A DNA stretch of 14,899 nucleotides, taken from contig JAEDCQ010000025.1 of NCBI GenBank assembly GCA_016294075.1, positions 1 through 14,899 on the forward strand, written 5' to 3'. Source of the DNA: Lachnospiraceae bacterium. GTDB taxonomy: Bacteria > Bacillota > Clostridia > Lachnospirales > Lachnospiraceae. The notes beneath the pieces were generated by a model, which made no database searches, was not told the DNA's origin, and saw only the letters and a program-made list of their open reading frames with translations. A program made the translations under genes and the position numbers. This document shows positions 1-6,273 of this stretch, in pieces (the first letter of the stretch is position 1; each line of letters begins with the position of its first letter).

Positions 1-2
1 AG

Positions 3-62
3 GTGCTTTTTGTTTTCCACGGCTCCGAAGACAAAACGAAACAGCAAGTCCTTGTAGATTAA
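3..62 (+). CDS. possible C-terminal end of a truncated upstream gene
   Basis: In frame 3 the first 57 bases translate without a stop into 19 residues (VLFVFHGSEDKTKQQVLVD) ending at TAA 60-62. The mix of hydrophobic and charged residues is compatible with the tail of a gene that begins left of the window. No family can be recognised from so little. The other two frames are also open for 54 bases or more, so this could equally be non-coding sequence. Confidence 0.2.
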   Translation: MLFVFHGSEDKTKQQVLVD

Positions 63-75
63 TAAGGTTGAAATT

Positions 76-288
76 TCGGCGAGACGCCGAGATAATAAGA
101 AGAATTTAAAGCCTTCTTATAAATGTGATTTATAGAAGCGGAAACGCTTCAGATGAGCTGATGATATCATGCTTTTTTATATTGTGCAAGCAGATAAATA
201 AGGGACGTTTCTTATAATCTGCTTGCAAAACTATAGTCAATATGATATATTTCGTTAAAGCATTTATAATTCAAAAATTCTTCTTATT
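76..288 (+). other. structured non-coding region with nested and adjacent stem-loops
   Basis: About 210 bases without an intact gene contain many perfect inverted repeats. They are TCGGCG/CGCCGA (76-81, 85-90); ATAAGAAG/CTTCTTAT (95-102, 113-120); TATAAAT/ATTTATA (118-124, 128-134); GAAGCG/CGCTTC closed by a GAAA tetraloop (135-150); ATGATATCAT (161-170); and an 11-bp arm TGCAAGCAGAT/ATCTGCTTGCA (185-195, 217-227) continued inward by ATAAG/CTTAT (198-202, 211-215). In addition a 14-base arm at 94-107 is exactly complementary to 275-288, so it could close a roughly 195-base domain or compete with the 95-120 hairpin. GNRA-capped and abutting helices suggest a folded RNA or a mobile palindromic element. 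No known RNA family was recognised. Confidence 0.45.
265..270 (+). promoter_or_regulatory. possible -10 box upstream of the phosphodiesterase fusion gene
   Basis: A perfect TATAAT hexamer lies about 97 bases before the ATG at 367. The sequence 17-18 bases upstream (TATGAT region at 241-246) is a poor -35 match, so this is only a weak promoter candidate. It also falls next to the right arm (275-288) of the long inverted repeat, which would place that arm at the 5' end of the transcript. Confidence 0.25.
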
Positions 289-362
289 CGTATGAAGCTG
301 AAAACATTGCAGGTGAAATAGAAATTACGGAAGAAGAGGTAGAACAATTATCTAAGGAATGA
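270..362 (+). pseudogene. possible 3' remnant of a gene, ending just before the 367 start
   Basis: After a TAA at 267-269, 30 codons run open to TGA 360-362. The second half encodes an acidic, protein-like tail (ENIAGEIEITEEEVEQLSKE). No start codon with a ribosome binding site lies in the open stretch, so if coding it is the remnant of a longer gene disrupted upstream. The disrupted part would coincide with the structured region at 76-288. Its last codons contain the AAGGA (354-358) that serves as ribosome binding site for the next gene, as in ordinary operon junctions. The family is not recognised, and the stretch may simply be open by chance. Confidence 0.25.
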
Positions 363-366
363 TTTT

Positions 367-2580
367 ATGGAAAAAAAGAAAGTATTTTTATCGGTAACGC
401 CGGGATACAGAACAGCATTATTAGATGGATGTCTTGTGCCGGACTCACCGTTTCATATGGCAACGGAATTATTTTATGAGGTTTGTGCAGGTGATTATAT
501 TGAATGTCTTAATAAGGAATATATTTTTGCCGTTGCATCCTTTTCAAAAGAACGGGACGAAAAATATCTGTACATGTATGATTATAAAAAAGACAGTGCT
601 TGGGTAACGTACAGACAGGACTTGACACCGGAGTCTTATTCGCAGGAAACTTATGTTTTTGCCAAGGAAGGGTATTGCAGAATTTGCCTGAAAAGGGTAG
701 ATGGGAAAGAAATCACAGAGAAGGATGCTGAAAAAATAAATGATATACTCGGCTTTTATACGACGCCAAAAGAGTATTTTCCAAAGGAATGTTTTGCACA
801 GGAGATAACAGATACAGCAGAAAAAGTGACTGCAATAAAGAAATTATGTTCTGAAAAAAACGGAAACAGTATAGGTGCACAGGACAATCTGTTATGTTTC
901 TGCCTGTTGGCAGATTCGCATTACACCGTAAACGGAACATGGGAGGATACGGCTGACAATATAAAAAGAACGCTGCACATGCTTTTGGATGGCGAACAGA
1001 ATACAGCTGCTATTGTCCATTTGGGGGACTTTACAGATGGCATGACAAGTAAAAAAGTTACTTCATATTATGTCAACAAGATGCTTGCAGATTTAAGAGA
1101 AAATGGGATACCGCTTTATGTGACTTTGGGAAATCATGACTCTAATTATTTCAGAGGAAATAAACAGCGTTTTTCCTGTCAGGAGCAAAATGAGTTATTT
1201 GGGTTGGAACAGGAATACTATTATGTAGATTATGATATACAGCAAATACGCTGTCTCTTTTTGTCTTCCTATAATGCGGATACACCGGTACGATATGGTT
1301 TTTCGGATGAAGAAATAGAATGGATTAGGCAGACTCTCGATAGGACACCATCAGGGTACAAGGTACTTATTTTCTCACATGAGGCACCCCTGGATAATCT
1401 TGATTATTGGGCAAGGCTGATTCGTAACGGAAAGAGGCTGGTAACGCTTTTAGAAGAGTACAATGCGAGAGAGGATTGTCAAATATTAGCTTATATTCAT
1501 GGCCATACTCATGCGGAGCATATATATAGAGGCTGCAGCTTCCCGATTATTTCGATTGGCTGTAATAAATGTGAATATTATCCGGATAAAAAGCCGGCAG
1601 GCTCTCATGCTTATGAGAGAGTACCGGATACGATTACACAGGATTTGTGGGATGTTCTGCTTGTGGATGCAAAAACAGAAAAACTGTATTTTGTGCGTTT
1701 TGGAGCAGGTGTGGACAGAGTGGTTGACTGTAAAAAAACGGGAAGCACATGGAGACAGGAAAGAGAGGCAAAGAGGGCTAATCGTAAAGTGAAGATTTGG
1801 GCTCACCGCGGTTCTTCCGGATTTGCACCGGAAAATACACTCCCTGCATTTGAGGTGGCAAAGGAACTGGATGTGGATGGCATTGAATTGGATGTCCAGA
1901 TGACAAAGGATGGGGAAATTGTCGTAATCCATGATGAAACAATTGACCGCACCTCGGATGGAAGCGGCTGGGTAAAGGATTATACCCTGCATGAACTCAG
2001 ACAGTTTAATTTTGCAAAGGAGAAACCGGCTTTTGGGTTTGTGACGATTCCGACTCTGGAGGAGGTTTATGCCCTGTTTCAGGATACGGATTATGTGATA
2101 AATGTAGAATTAAAAACAAGCATTATCCCATATGACGGAAGTAATGTTACGGTGGCAGGTAAAAACTGTAAGGAAATTGATAAGCGTTGCATAGAAGAAA
2201 AGGTTCATGAGTTGACGGAAAGAATGGGTATGTCAAAACAGGTTATTTATTCTTCCTTTAGTCATGCGTCCATCTTAAAAATGCAGCAGTATATTACAGA
2301 GGAGCAGACCGCATTTCTGTTTTGTGACGGGTGGCTTAACGTGACAGAATATGCAGGAAAGTATCAGGTGCAGGCGCTGCATCCGGCATTGTATTATCTT
2401 GAACTTCCGGAAATGACAAGGAAATGTCATGAACAGGGAATGAGGGTGCATGTGTGGACAGTAAATGAGAAAGAATATGCACTCCGACTGTCGGAAATCG
2501 GAGTAGATGCCATCATTACCAATCATCCGGGGAAAATGCGGGAGCTGTTTGAAGCAGTTGATCAGGAAAAGAGTTTATGA
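367..2580 (+). CDS. fused calcineurin-like metallophosphoesterase and glycerophosphodiester phosphodiesterase
   Basis: A 737-residue protein carrying two separate phosphodiesterase folds. Residues 1 to about 170 are an unrecognised N-terminal domain. Residues about 175-400 form a calcineurin-like metallophosphoesterase with the full metal-binding set: D183 and H185, D221 in GDFTDG, N256-H257-D258 in GNHD, H338 in SHEAP, and H380/H382 in GHTH. Residues about 477-730 form a GDPD domain with H480-R481 of the HRGSSG motif, E489-N490, E507 and D509 of the IELDVQ motif, H522 of IHDE, and E581. GDPD enzymes release glycerol-3-phosphate from glycerophosphodiesters; the phosphoesterase half could act on a related phosphodiester or on the product, but its substrate cannot be read from sequence. 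No signal peptide or membrane segment is seen, so it is probably cytoplasmic. AAGGA at 354-358 supports the ATG. The stop overlaps the next start as ATGA, implying translational coupling to the HipA-like gene. Confidence 0.92.
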   Translation: MEKKKVFLSVTPGYRTALLDGCLVPDSPFHMATELFYEVCAGDYIECLNKEYIFAVASFSKERDEKYLYMYDYKKDSAWVTYRQDLTPESYSQETYVFAKEGYCRICLKRVDGKEITEKDAEKINDILGFYTTPKEYFPKECFAQEITDTAEKVTAIKKLCSEKNGNSIGAQDNLLCFCLLADSHYTVNGTWEDTADNIKRTLHMLLDGEQNTAAIVHLGDFTDGMTSKKVTSYYVNKMLADLRENGIPLYVTLGNHDSNYFRGNKQRFSCQEQNELFGLEQEYYYVDYDIQQIRCLFLSSYNADTPVRYGFSDEEIEWIRQTLDRTPSGYKVLIFSHEAPLDNLDYWARLIRNGKRLVTLLEEYNAREDCQILAYIHGHTHAEHIYRGCSFPIISIGCNKCEYYPDKKPAGSHAYERVPDTITQDLWDVLLVDAKTEKLYFVRFGAGVDRVVDCKKTGSTWRQEREAKRANRKVKIWAHRGSSGFAPENTLPAFEVAKELDVDGIELDVQMTKDGEIVVIHDETIDRTSDGSGWVKDYTLHELRQFNFAKEKPAFGFVTIPTLEEVYALFQDTDYVINVELKTSIIPYDGSNVTVAGKNCKEIDKRCIEEKVHELTERMGMSKQVIYSSFSHASILKMQQYITEEQTAFLFCDGWLNVTEYAGKYQVQALHPALYYLELPEMTRKCHEQGMRVHVWTVNEKEYALRLSEIGVDAIITNHPGKMRELFEAVDQEKSL

Positions 2581-3273
2581 TGAAAAATAAGCTACAGACA
2601 GATTATGTGGTAAAGCTGAATGGGAAAGAGTTTTTGATTGAAAGGATTACACCGGAAGCTTTTTGGACAAAGAGAAGGGAAGAAAAAAAGGATTTTTCAA
2701 AAATAAATTTATTTGAAAATCATTTGATATCCGCATTTTCAGATGTTTCTTTAAAAGGAAGACAAATGACAATCGATAATGTGCATTTAATAGCGGATAA
2801 TCTGGGCACTAAGGGATGCTTTCCTAAAGCATGGGTTCGGAAGGATAATATCTTTTATCTGCTAAAGGATGGAGGAATACAGTCTGTAGACAGAGAATTG
2901 CTTGCAAGCAGGATATGTCGTTGTTTTAGATGCGTATTCGTATTATATGATGAACATCATAGATTATCTGATTGGAAATACGGACAGGCATTGGGGAAAT
3001 TGGGGTGTTCTGGTGGATAATACTACCAATATGCCGATACGTTTACATGATTTGATGGATTTTAATAAAGCATTTGGTGCTTATGAAACAATAGAAGGCG
3101 CGAATTGTCTGACGACAGAACGTAGGCTGACGCAAAAAGAAGCAGCAATAGAAGCGGTAAGGAAAGTTGGTCTGAATCAAATCAAGGATGTAGAGGATGA
3201 GTGGTTTACAGACTACGAAGTGAAAAAAATGTTTTTTGCAAGACTTGAAGTCCTAAAAAATCAAATCTATTGA
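2577..3273 (+). pseudogene. HipA-like kinase gene broken by a frameshift, probably with an internal deletion
   Basis: The first frame starts at ATG 2577 and runs to a stop at 3018-3020. Its first 115 or so residues look family-like up to about ELLASRICRCF (near 2925), after which the translation degenerates. The adjacent frame becomes protein-like from about 2915 and continues to 3273. It carries the hallmark HipA-type C-lobe: GNTDRHWGN (catalytic Asp codon 2983, Asn codon 2998), then HDLMDF (Asp codons 3049 and 3058, one of them the likely metal ligand) and a C-terminal helix. The whole is 697 nt, not a multiple of three, giving about 232 residues if joined, shorter than the roughly 300 I would expect. 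An internal deletion at the junction is therefore likely, though that part is inference. HipA proteins are Ser/Thr kinases, often toxins paired with HipB regulators. An intact product would need ribosomal frameshifting or a sequencing-error correction. Its start overlaps the preceding stop. Confidence 0.75.
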
Positions 3274-3298
3274 AAATATTGCCAAGGCATTTAAAAAC

Positions 3299-3340
3299 AA
3301 AATCCCTGCTTTCAGGTTGAAGGCAGGGATTGATTATTAT
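3299..3340. terminator. bidirectional intrinsic terminator between convergent genes
   Basis: AATCCCTGC (3301-3309) pairs perfectly with GCAGGGATT (3323-3331) around a 13-base loop, followed by a T-rich GATTATTATTAT stretch on the plus strand and flanked by A-rich sequence on the left for the minus strand. It sits between the HipA-like gene (ending 3273) and the convergent XRE gene (ending 3377), where a shared terminator is expected. Confidence 0.8.
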
Positions 3341-3376
3341 TATGATGTGTGCATCTTGCAGCACACGGTGTTTACA

Positions 3377-3646
3377 TTATTTTTCTACGAGCTTCACATC
3401 TAATTCCATGCCGAGTGCAGTGGCAATACGTACCATCATTTCCAGAGAAGGATTGTAATTTCCGCTCTCAAATCGTGTGATATTCGGCTGGGAGATACCG
3501 GTTCTTCTTGCCAACTCAGTCTGTGTGATTTTCTGTGATTTACGGCATTCCTTATATTTGGCAATAACATCATGTCGCACCTGCAGTTGGACTGTTTCCA
3601 GCAGGGTATTGTCTTTACCGTTTGATATTGAATAATCTGCTCTCAT
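3377..3646 (-). CDS. small XRE-family helix-turn-helix regulator (HigA/HipB-like)
   Basis: An 89-residue DNA-binding protein. Residues about 28-82 form a Cro/C1-type HTH_3 domain: TQTELARRTGIS makes the first helix and turn (41-52), and QPNITRFESGNYNPSLEMM carries the recognition helix and the typical ESG loop (53-71). It is one domain only, the size of antitoxin-type regulators, with a short N-terminal arm of 25 residues. A GGAG site 8-9 bases upstream supports the start. A minus-strand sigma-A promoter (3710-3738) precedes it with a leader of about 57 bases. No toxin-like gene lies immediately upstream on its strand, where HigB would be expected. The only toxin-type neighbour is the convergent, broken HipA-like gene. 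It may repress its own promoter and the abutting divergent promoter; that is inference from layout. Confidence 0.88.
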   Translation of the reverse strand: MRADYSISNGKDNTLLETVQLQVRHDVIAKYKECRKSQKITQTELARRTGISQPNITRFESGNYNPSLEMMVRIATALGMELDVKLVEK

Positions 3647-3709
3647 TTATCGACTCCGTTTTCTCTTTTTGTAGCTCATAAAATCTAATTTCATTTAAGT
3701 TACATTCTT

Positions 3710-3738
3710 ATTATAAGTAAATTAATGAAACTTGACAA
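3710..3738 (-). promoter_or_regulatory. sigma-A promoter for the XRE gene
   Basis: On the minus strand, TTGTCA (3738 to 3733) and TATAAT (3715 to 3710) are separated by exactly 17 bases. This is a five-of-six -35 and a perfect -10, located about 60 bases before the start codon at 3646. Its -35 box is the complement of the plus-strand -35 at 3732-3737, so the two promoters are back to back and probably cannot be occupied together. Confidence 0.65.
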
Positions 3739-3760
3739 TCTTTAAAACAAAACATATCCT
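3732..3760 (+). promoter_or_regulatory. distal divergent sigma-A promoter candidate
   Basis: A perfect TTGACA (3732-3737) is followed after 17 bases by TATCCT (3755-3760, four of six to TATAAT). It points toward the HTH/ATPase gene at 3908 and shares its -35 sequence with the minus-strand promoter of the XRE gene. It would give a leader of about 140 bases. Confidence 0.45.
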
Positions 3761-3820
3761 ATAAGAAATAGTTAAAATAATAAATGGGAAATATAATATG
3801 TATTTTTGTGATTGGGGAAG

Positions 3821-3849
3821 TTGAATATTTAATTCGGAAATGATATAAT
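3821..3849 (+). promoter_or_regulatory. proximal sigma-A promoter of the HTH/ATPase/STAS-like gene
   Basis: TTGAAT (3821-3826) and a perfect TATAAT (3844-3849) are separated by 17 bases. The expected start site near 3856 leaves a leader of about 50 bases before ATG 3908. By match and position it is the best promoter for that gene. Confidence 0.65.
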
Positions 3850-3907
3850 TCATAAAACAAATATTAAGATTTGAAAAATACATTATATATTTTGAAAAAG
3901 GGGAAAT

Positions 3908-5023
3908 ATGTCATTCACGGATAAAAAGAGGGAAGAAATCAAAAAGTATATATTGCGGAAGATAGACTTAGATGATAATGAGGTTATTTCAAAGACCATG
4001 GATAACTTTGGGATTTCCATTACTTCGGTAAAACGATATCTTCAGGAAGCAATAAGTCTTAATATGATAATGCCGGAAAAGGAGTGTGCATGCGGATATA
4101 AACTCGTAGAGCAGGTATTTATAGAGCGGGTTGTGTTGACAGGAGAGCCTGTGGGAGAAGATCGGATCTTCGAAACATTTATTTCTAAGAATTTAAAAAA
4201 ATGTAATGAAGAAGCGTTCCGGGTTTGGCAGTATGTATGTGAAGAAATGCTTAATAATGCGATTGAGCATTCACGTGGAAAGAATATAGAGATAGAAGTA
4301 CATACGAATGCTCTTTTTAGTCGGGTAATTATAACAGATGATGGCGTGGGGACTTTTCAAACATTGCTTGAGTATATGGAAGAACATGGATGGGTTAATC
4401 CTGATTCCGGGGATGCCTTGATTGAGTTATATAAGGGAAAGATTACGAGTAATCCGGTCTGTCATTCCGGCGAAGGAATCTTTTTTTCGGCTAAGATGTT
4501 GGATGGATTTGCCCTTTGGTCAGACTCGCGGATGTATGTGAGTGGGAACAAAACAGAAACGAAGGCCATACAGTCGCACCTTCTTGCATATGCGTCCCAT
4601 ATTAATAAGGTGGGAACCATGGTTAGTATGAAACTTGAAAATGAAACAACTCGAAATGTTACTGAGGTATTTGATATGTATACAGATATGGAGGGCGGTT
4701 TTATCAAAACGTATATTCCGGTAAAGGAAGCCTGTATAACCGGAGAACCGGTGGCACGTTCCCAGGCAAGACGGATTTGTAATCGCCTGGAAGAATTCAA
4801 AGAGGTTCTTTTGGATTTTAATAATGTAGAGTTTGTGGGGCAGGGATTTGCAGATGAAATATTCCGCGTATATGCAACAGCAAATCCGAGGGTATTATTG
4901 CGTCCGGTTAATATGATGCCGACAGTAGTACGTATGATTCACCATGTAGGAAGAGGGAAATTGCCGGATAACGTGAAATTACCGGAAGCTCCAATCGTCC
5001 TTGCCCCCTCCGAAACAATGTAG
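3908..5023 (+). CDS. HTH-like / GHKL ATPase / STAS-like (DUF4325) protein
   Basis: A 371-residue protein. Residues about 1-65 look like a helical winged-HTH region with DNA-binding potential. Residues about 95-250 form a GHKL (HATPase_c) domain: the N-box contains E112, N116, N117, E120 and H121; the G1 box is D144-D145-G146-V147-G148; and a lid motif HSGEGIFF lies at 186-193. Residues about 280-355 match the STAS-like DUF4325 fold, with VLLDFNNVEFVGQGFADEIF at 300-319. There is no histidine phospho-acceptor domain or membrane segment, so this is not a classical sensor kinase. The arrangement resembles an anti-sigma kinase and its anti-anti-sigma partner (SpoIIAB/SpoIIAA style) in one chain, but partner and function are unknown. 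It has its own promoters and a GGGGA site just before the ATG. No terminator is seen before glf, so read-through into glf is possible. Domain assignments are by motif reading only. Confidence 0.85.
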   Translation: MSFTDKKREEIKKYILRKIDLDDNEVISKTMDNFGISITSVKRYLQEAISLNMIMPEKECACGYKLVEQVFIERVVLTGEPVGEDRIFETFISKNLKKCNEEAFRVWQYVCEEMLNNAIEHSRGKNIEIEVHTNALFSRVIITDDGVGTFQTLLEYMEEHGWVNPDSGDALIELYKGKITSNPVCHSGEGIFFSAKMLDGFALWSDSRMYVSGNKTETKAIQSHLLAYASHINKVGTMVSMKLENETTRNVTEVFDMYTDMEGGFIKTYIPVKEACITGEPVARSQARRICNRLEEFKEVLLDFNNVEFVGQGFADEIFRVYATANPRVLLRPVNMMPTVVRMIHHVGRGKLPDNVKLPEAPIVLAPSETM

Positions 5024-5061
5024 TAAAATAATTAGAACTTAAGAAAAGAGGGAGAGCATAT

Positions 5062-6201
5062 ATGCATTATGATTATCTGATTGTCGGAGCAGGACTTTTT
5101 GGCGCCGTTTTTGCACACGAGATGACTGCAAAAGGCAGAAAGTGCATGGTTATTGATAAACGTGACCATATTGCCGGCAATATTTATACGAAGAAATGGA
5201 ATGATATTAACGTGCATTGGTACGGCGCACATATTTTTCATACATCAAATAAAGAGATATGGGAGTATGTCAACCGTTTTGCCGAGTTTAATCAATTTGT
5301 AAATTCGCCGGTAGCCGTATATAAGGATGAATTGTATAATCTTCCTTTTAATATGAATACGTTTAGTAAGCTTTGGGGGATAAAGACTCCTTCAGAGGCA
5401 AAAGCAAAGATAAAGGAGCAGATTGAAAAGCTTCATATTTCCAATCCTCAGAATTTGGAGGAACAGGCCTTGTCGCTTGCAGGAACCGATGTATACGAGA
5501 AATTGGTAAAAGGCTATACGGAAAAGCAGTGGGGAAGAGACTGCAAGGAGCTTCCGGCGTTTATTATCAAACGTCTTCCGCTTAGGTTTACATATGATAA
5601 TAATTACTTTAACGACAGATACCAGGGAATTCCCATGGGTGGCTACACGGCTATTGCGGAAAAAATGCTTGCAGGTATTCCGATTTGCCTGAACACGGAT
5701 TTTTATGATTATGTTCAGAAAAAAGATGACGGTACGTTTGCAACGAAAGCAGAAACTGGAAAAGCAGATACCTTTGATAAGGTACTTTACACCGGTATGA
5801 TAGATGAATATTTTGATTATGTGCTTGGCGAATTGGAATACCGTTCCCTCCGCTTTGAGCATGAACTGCTTGAGGAGGAAGAGAATTATCAGGGAAATGC
5901 GGTGGTTAATTATACGGAACGGGAAATCCCATATACGCGTATTATAGAGCATAAGCATTTTGAGTTTGGCACACAGCCGGATACTATTATTACAAAAGAA
6001 TATCCCGCAGAGTGGAAAAAAGGTGATGAGCCGTATTATCCGGTTAACAACGAACGGAATAATACCTTGTTTGAGGAATACCGAAAATTGGCAGACAAAG
6101 AAAAAAATGTTTTATTCGGAGGGCGTCTGGGACAATACCGGTATTATGATATGGATAAAGTAATCGAAGCTGCACTTTTGATGGTGGCGGAACAAGCGTA
6201 A
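5062..6201 (+). CDS. glf: UDP-galactopyranose mutase
   Basis: This flavoenzyme interconverts UDP-galactopyranose and UDP-galactofuranose, the donor for galactofuranose in surface glycans. At 379 residues it has the usual bacterial length. The N-terminal Rossmann motif GAGLFG (9-14) with acidic D32 binds FAD. GYTEKQWGR places the mobile-loop tryptophan at W157, and R175 in LPLRFTYDNNYF and R293 in YTRIIEH correspond to the two substrate-phosphate arginines of known enzymes. The GGYTAIAE and GGRLGQYRYYDMD segments (the latter near the C-terminus) are also typical. AGAGGGAGAG lies 5-14 bases before the ATG. The gene starts 38 bases after the HTH/ATPase gene with no terminator between, so it is probably co-transcribed. 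No glycosyltransferase gene accompanies it here, so the destination glycan is not shown. Confidence 0.96.
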   Translation: MHYDYLIVGAGLFGAVFAHEMTAKGRKCMVIDKRDHIAGNIYTKKWNDINVHWYGAHIFHTSNKEIWEYVNRFAEFNQFVNSPVAVYKDELYNLPFNMNTFSKLWGIKTPSEAKAKIKEQIEKLHISNPQNLEEQALSLAGTDVYEKLVKGYTEKQWGRDCKELPAFIIKRLPLRFTYDNNYFNDRYQGIPMGGYTAIAEKMLAGIPICLNTDFYDYVQKKDDGTFATKAETGKADTFDKVLYTGMIDEYFDYVLGELEYRSLRFEHELLEEEENYQGNAVVNYTEREIPYTRIIEHKHFEFGTQPDTIITKEYPAEWKKGDEPYYPVNNERNNTLFEEYRKLADKEKNVLFGGRLGQYRYYDMDKVIEAALLMVAEQA

Positions 6202-6254
6202 TAAAGCAGCTCATCTTTGATGACCGGTTGCAATGTAAGCTCAAGGGGAATGAT

Positions 6255-6273
6255 AAGGGGGGAGAGAAAATTG
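6255..6273 (+). promoter_or_regulatory. ribosome binding site that decides a TTG start for the debranching enzyme
   Basis: AAGGGGGGAGAG (6255-6266) is the only strong Shine-Dalgarno in the 5' part of the frame. It precedes TTG 6271-6273 by six bases measured from its GGAG. The purine run is six G long, which could also be prone to polymerase or sequencing slippage. Confidence 0.6.

Noticed and set aside
135..170. Hammerhead-ribozyme-like words GAAA (141-144) and CTGATGA (158-164)
   Set aside because: Only 13 bases separate GAAA from CTGATGA, too few for the two helices a type II hammerhead needs between them, and no GAAA follows CTGATGA for the other permutations.
94..288. Retron msr-msd-like layout (long terminal inverted repeats around hairpins)
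   Set aside because: No reverse transcriptase is encoded downstream; the next gene is a phosphodiesterase fusion.
5392..5958. Long minus-strand open frame inside glf (188 codons)
   Set aside because: It lies wholly opposite a well-conserved gene, has no ribosome binding site or recognisable domain, and is rich in Ile/Phe/Lys as expected for an antisense shadow.
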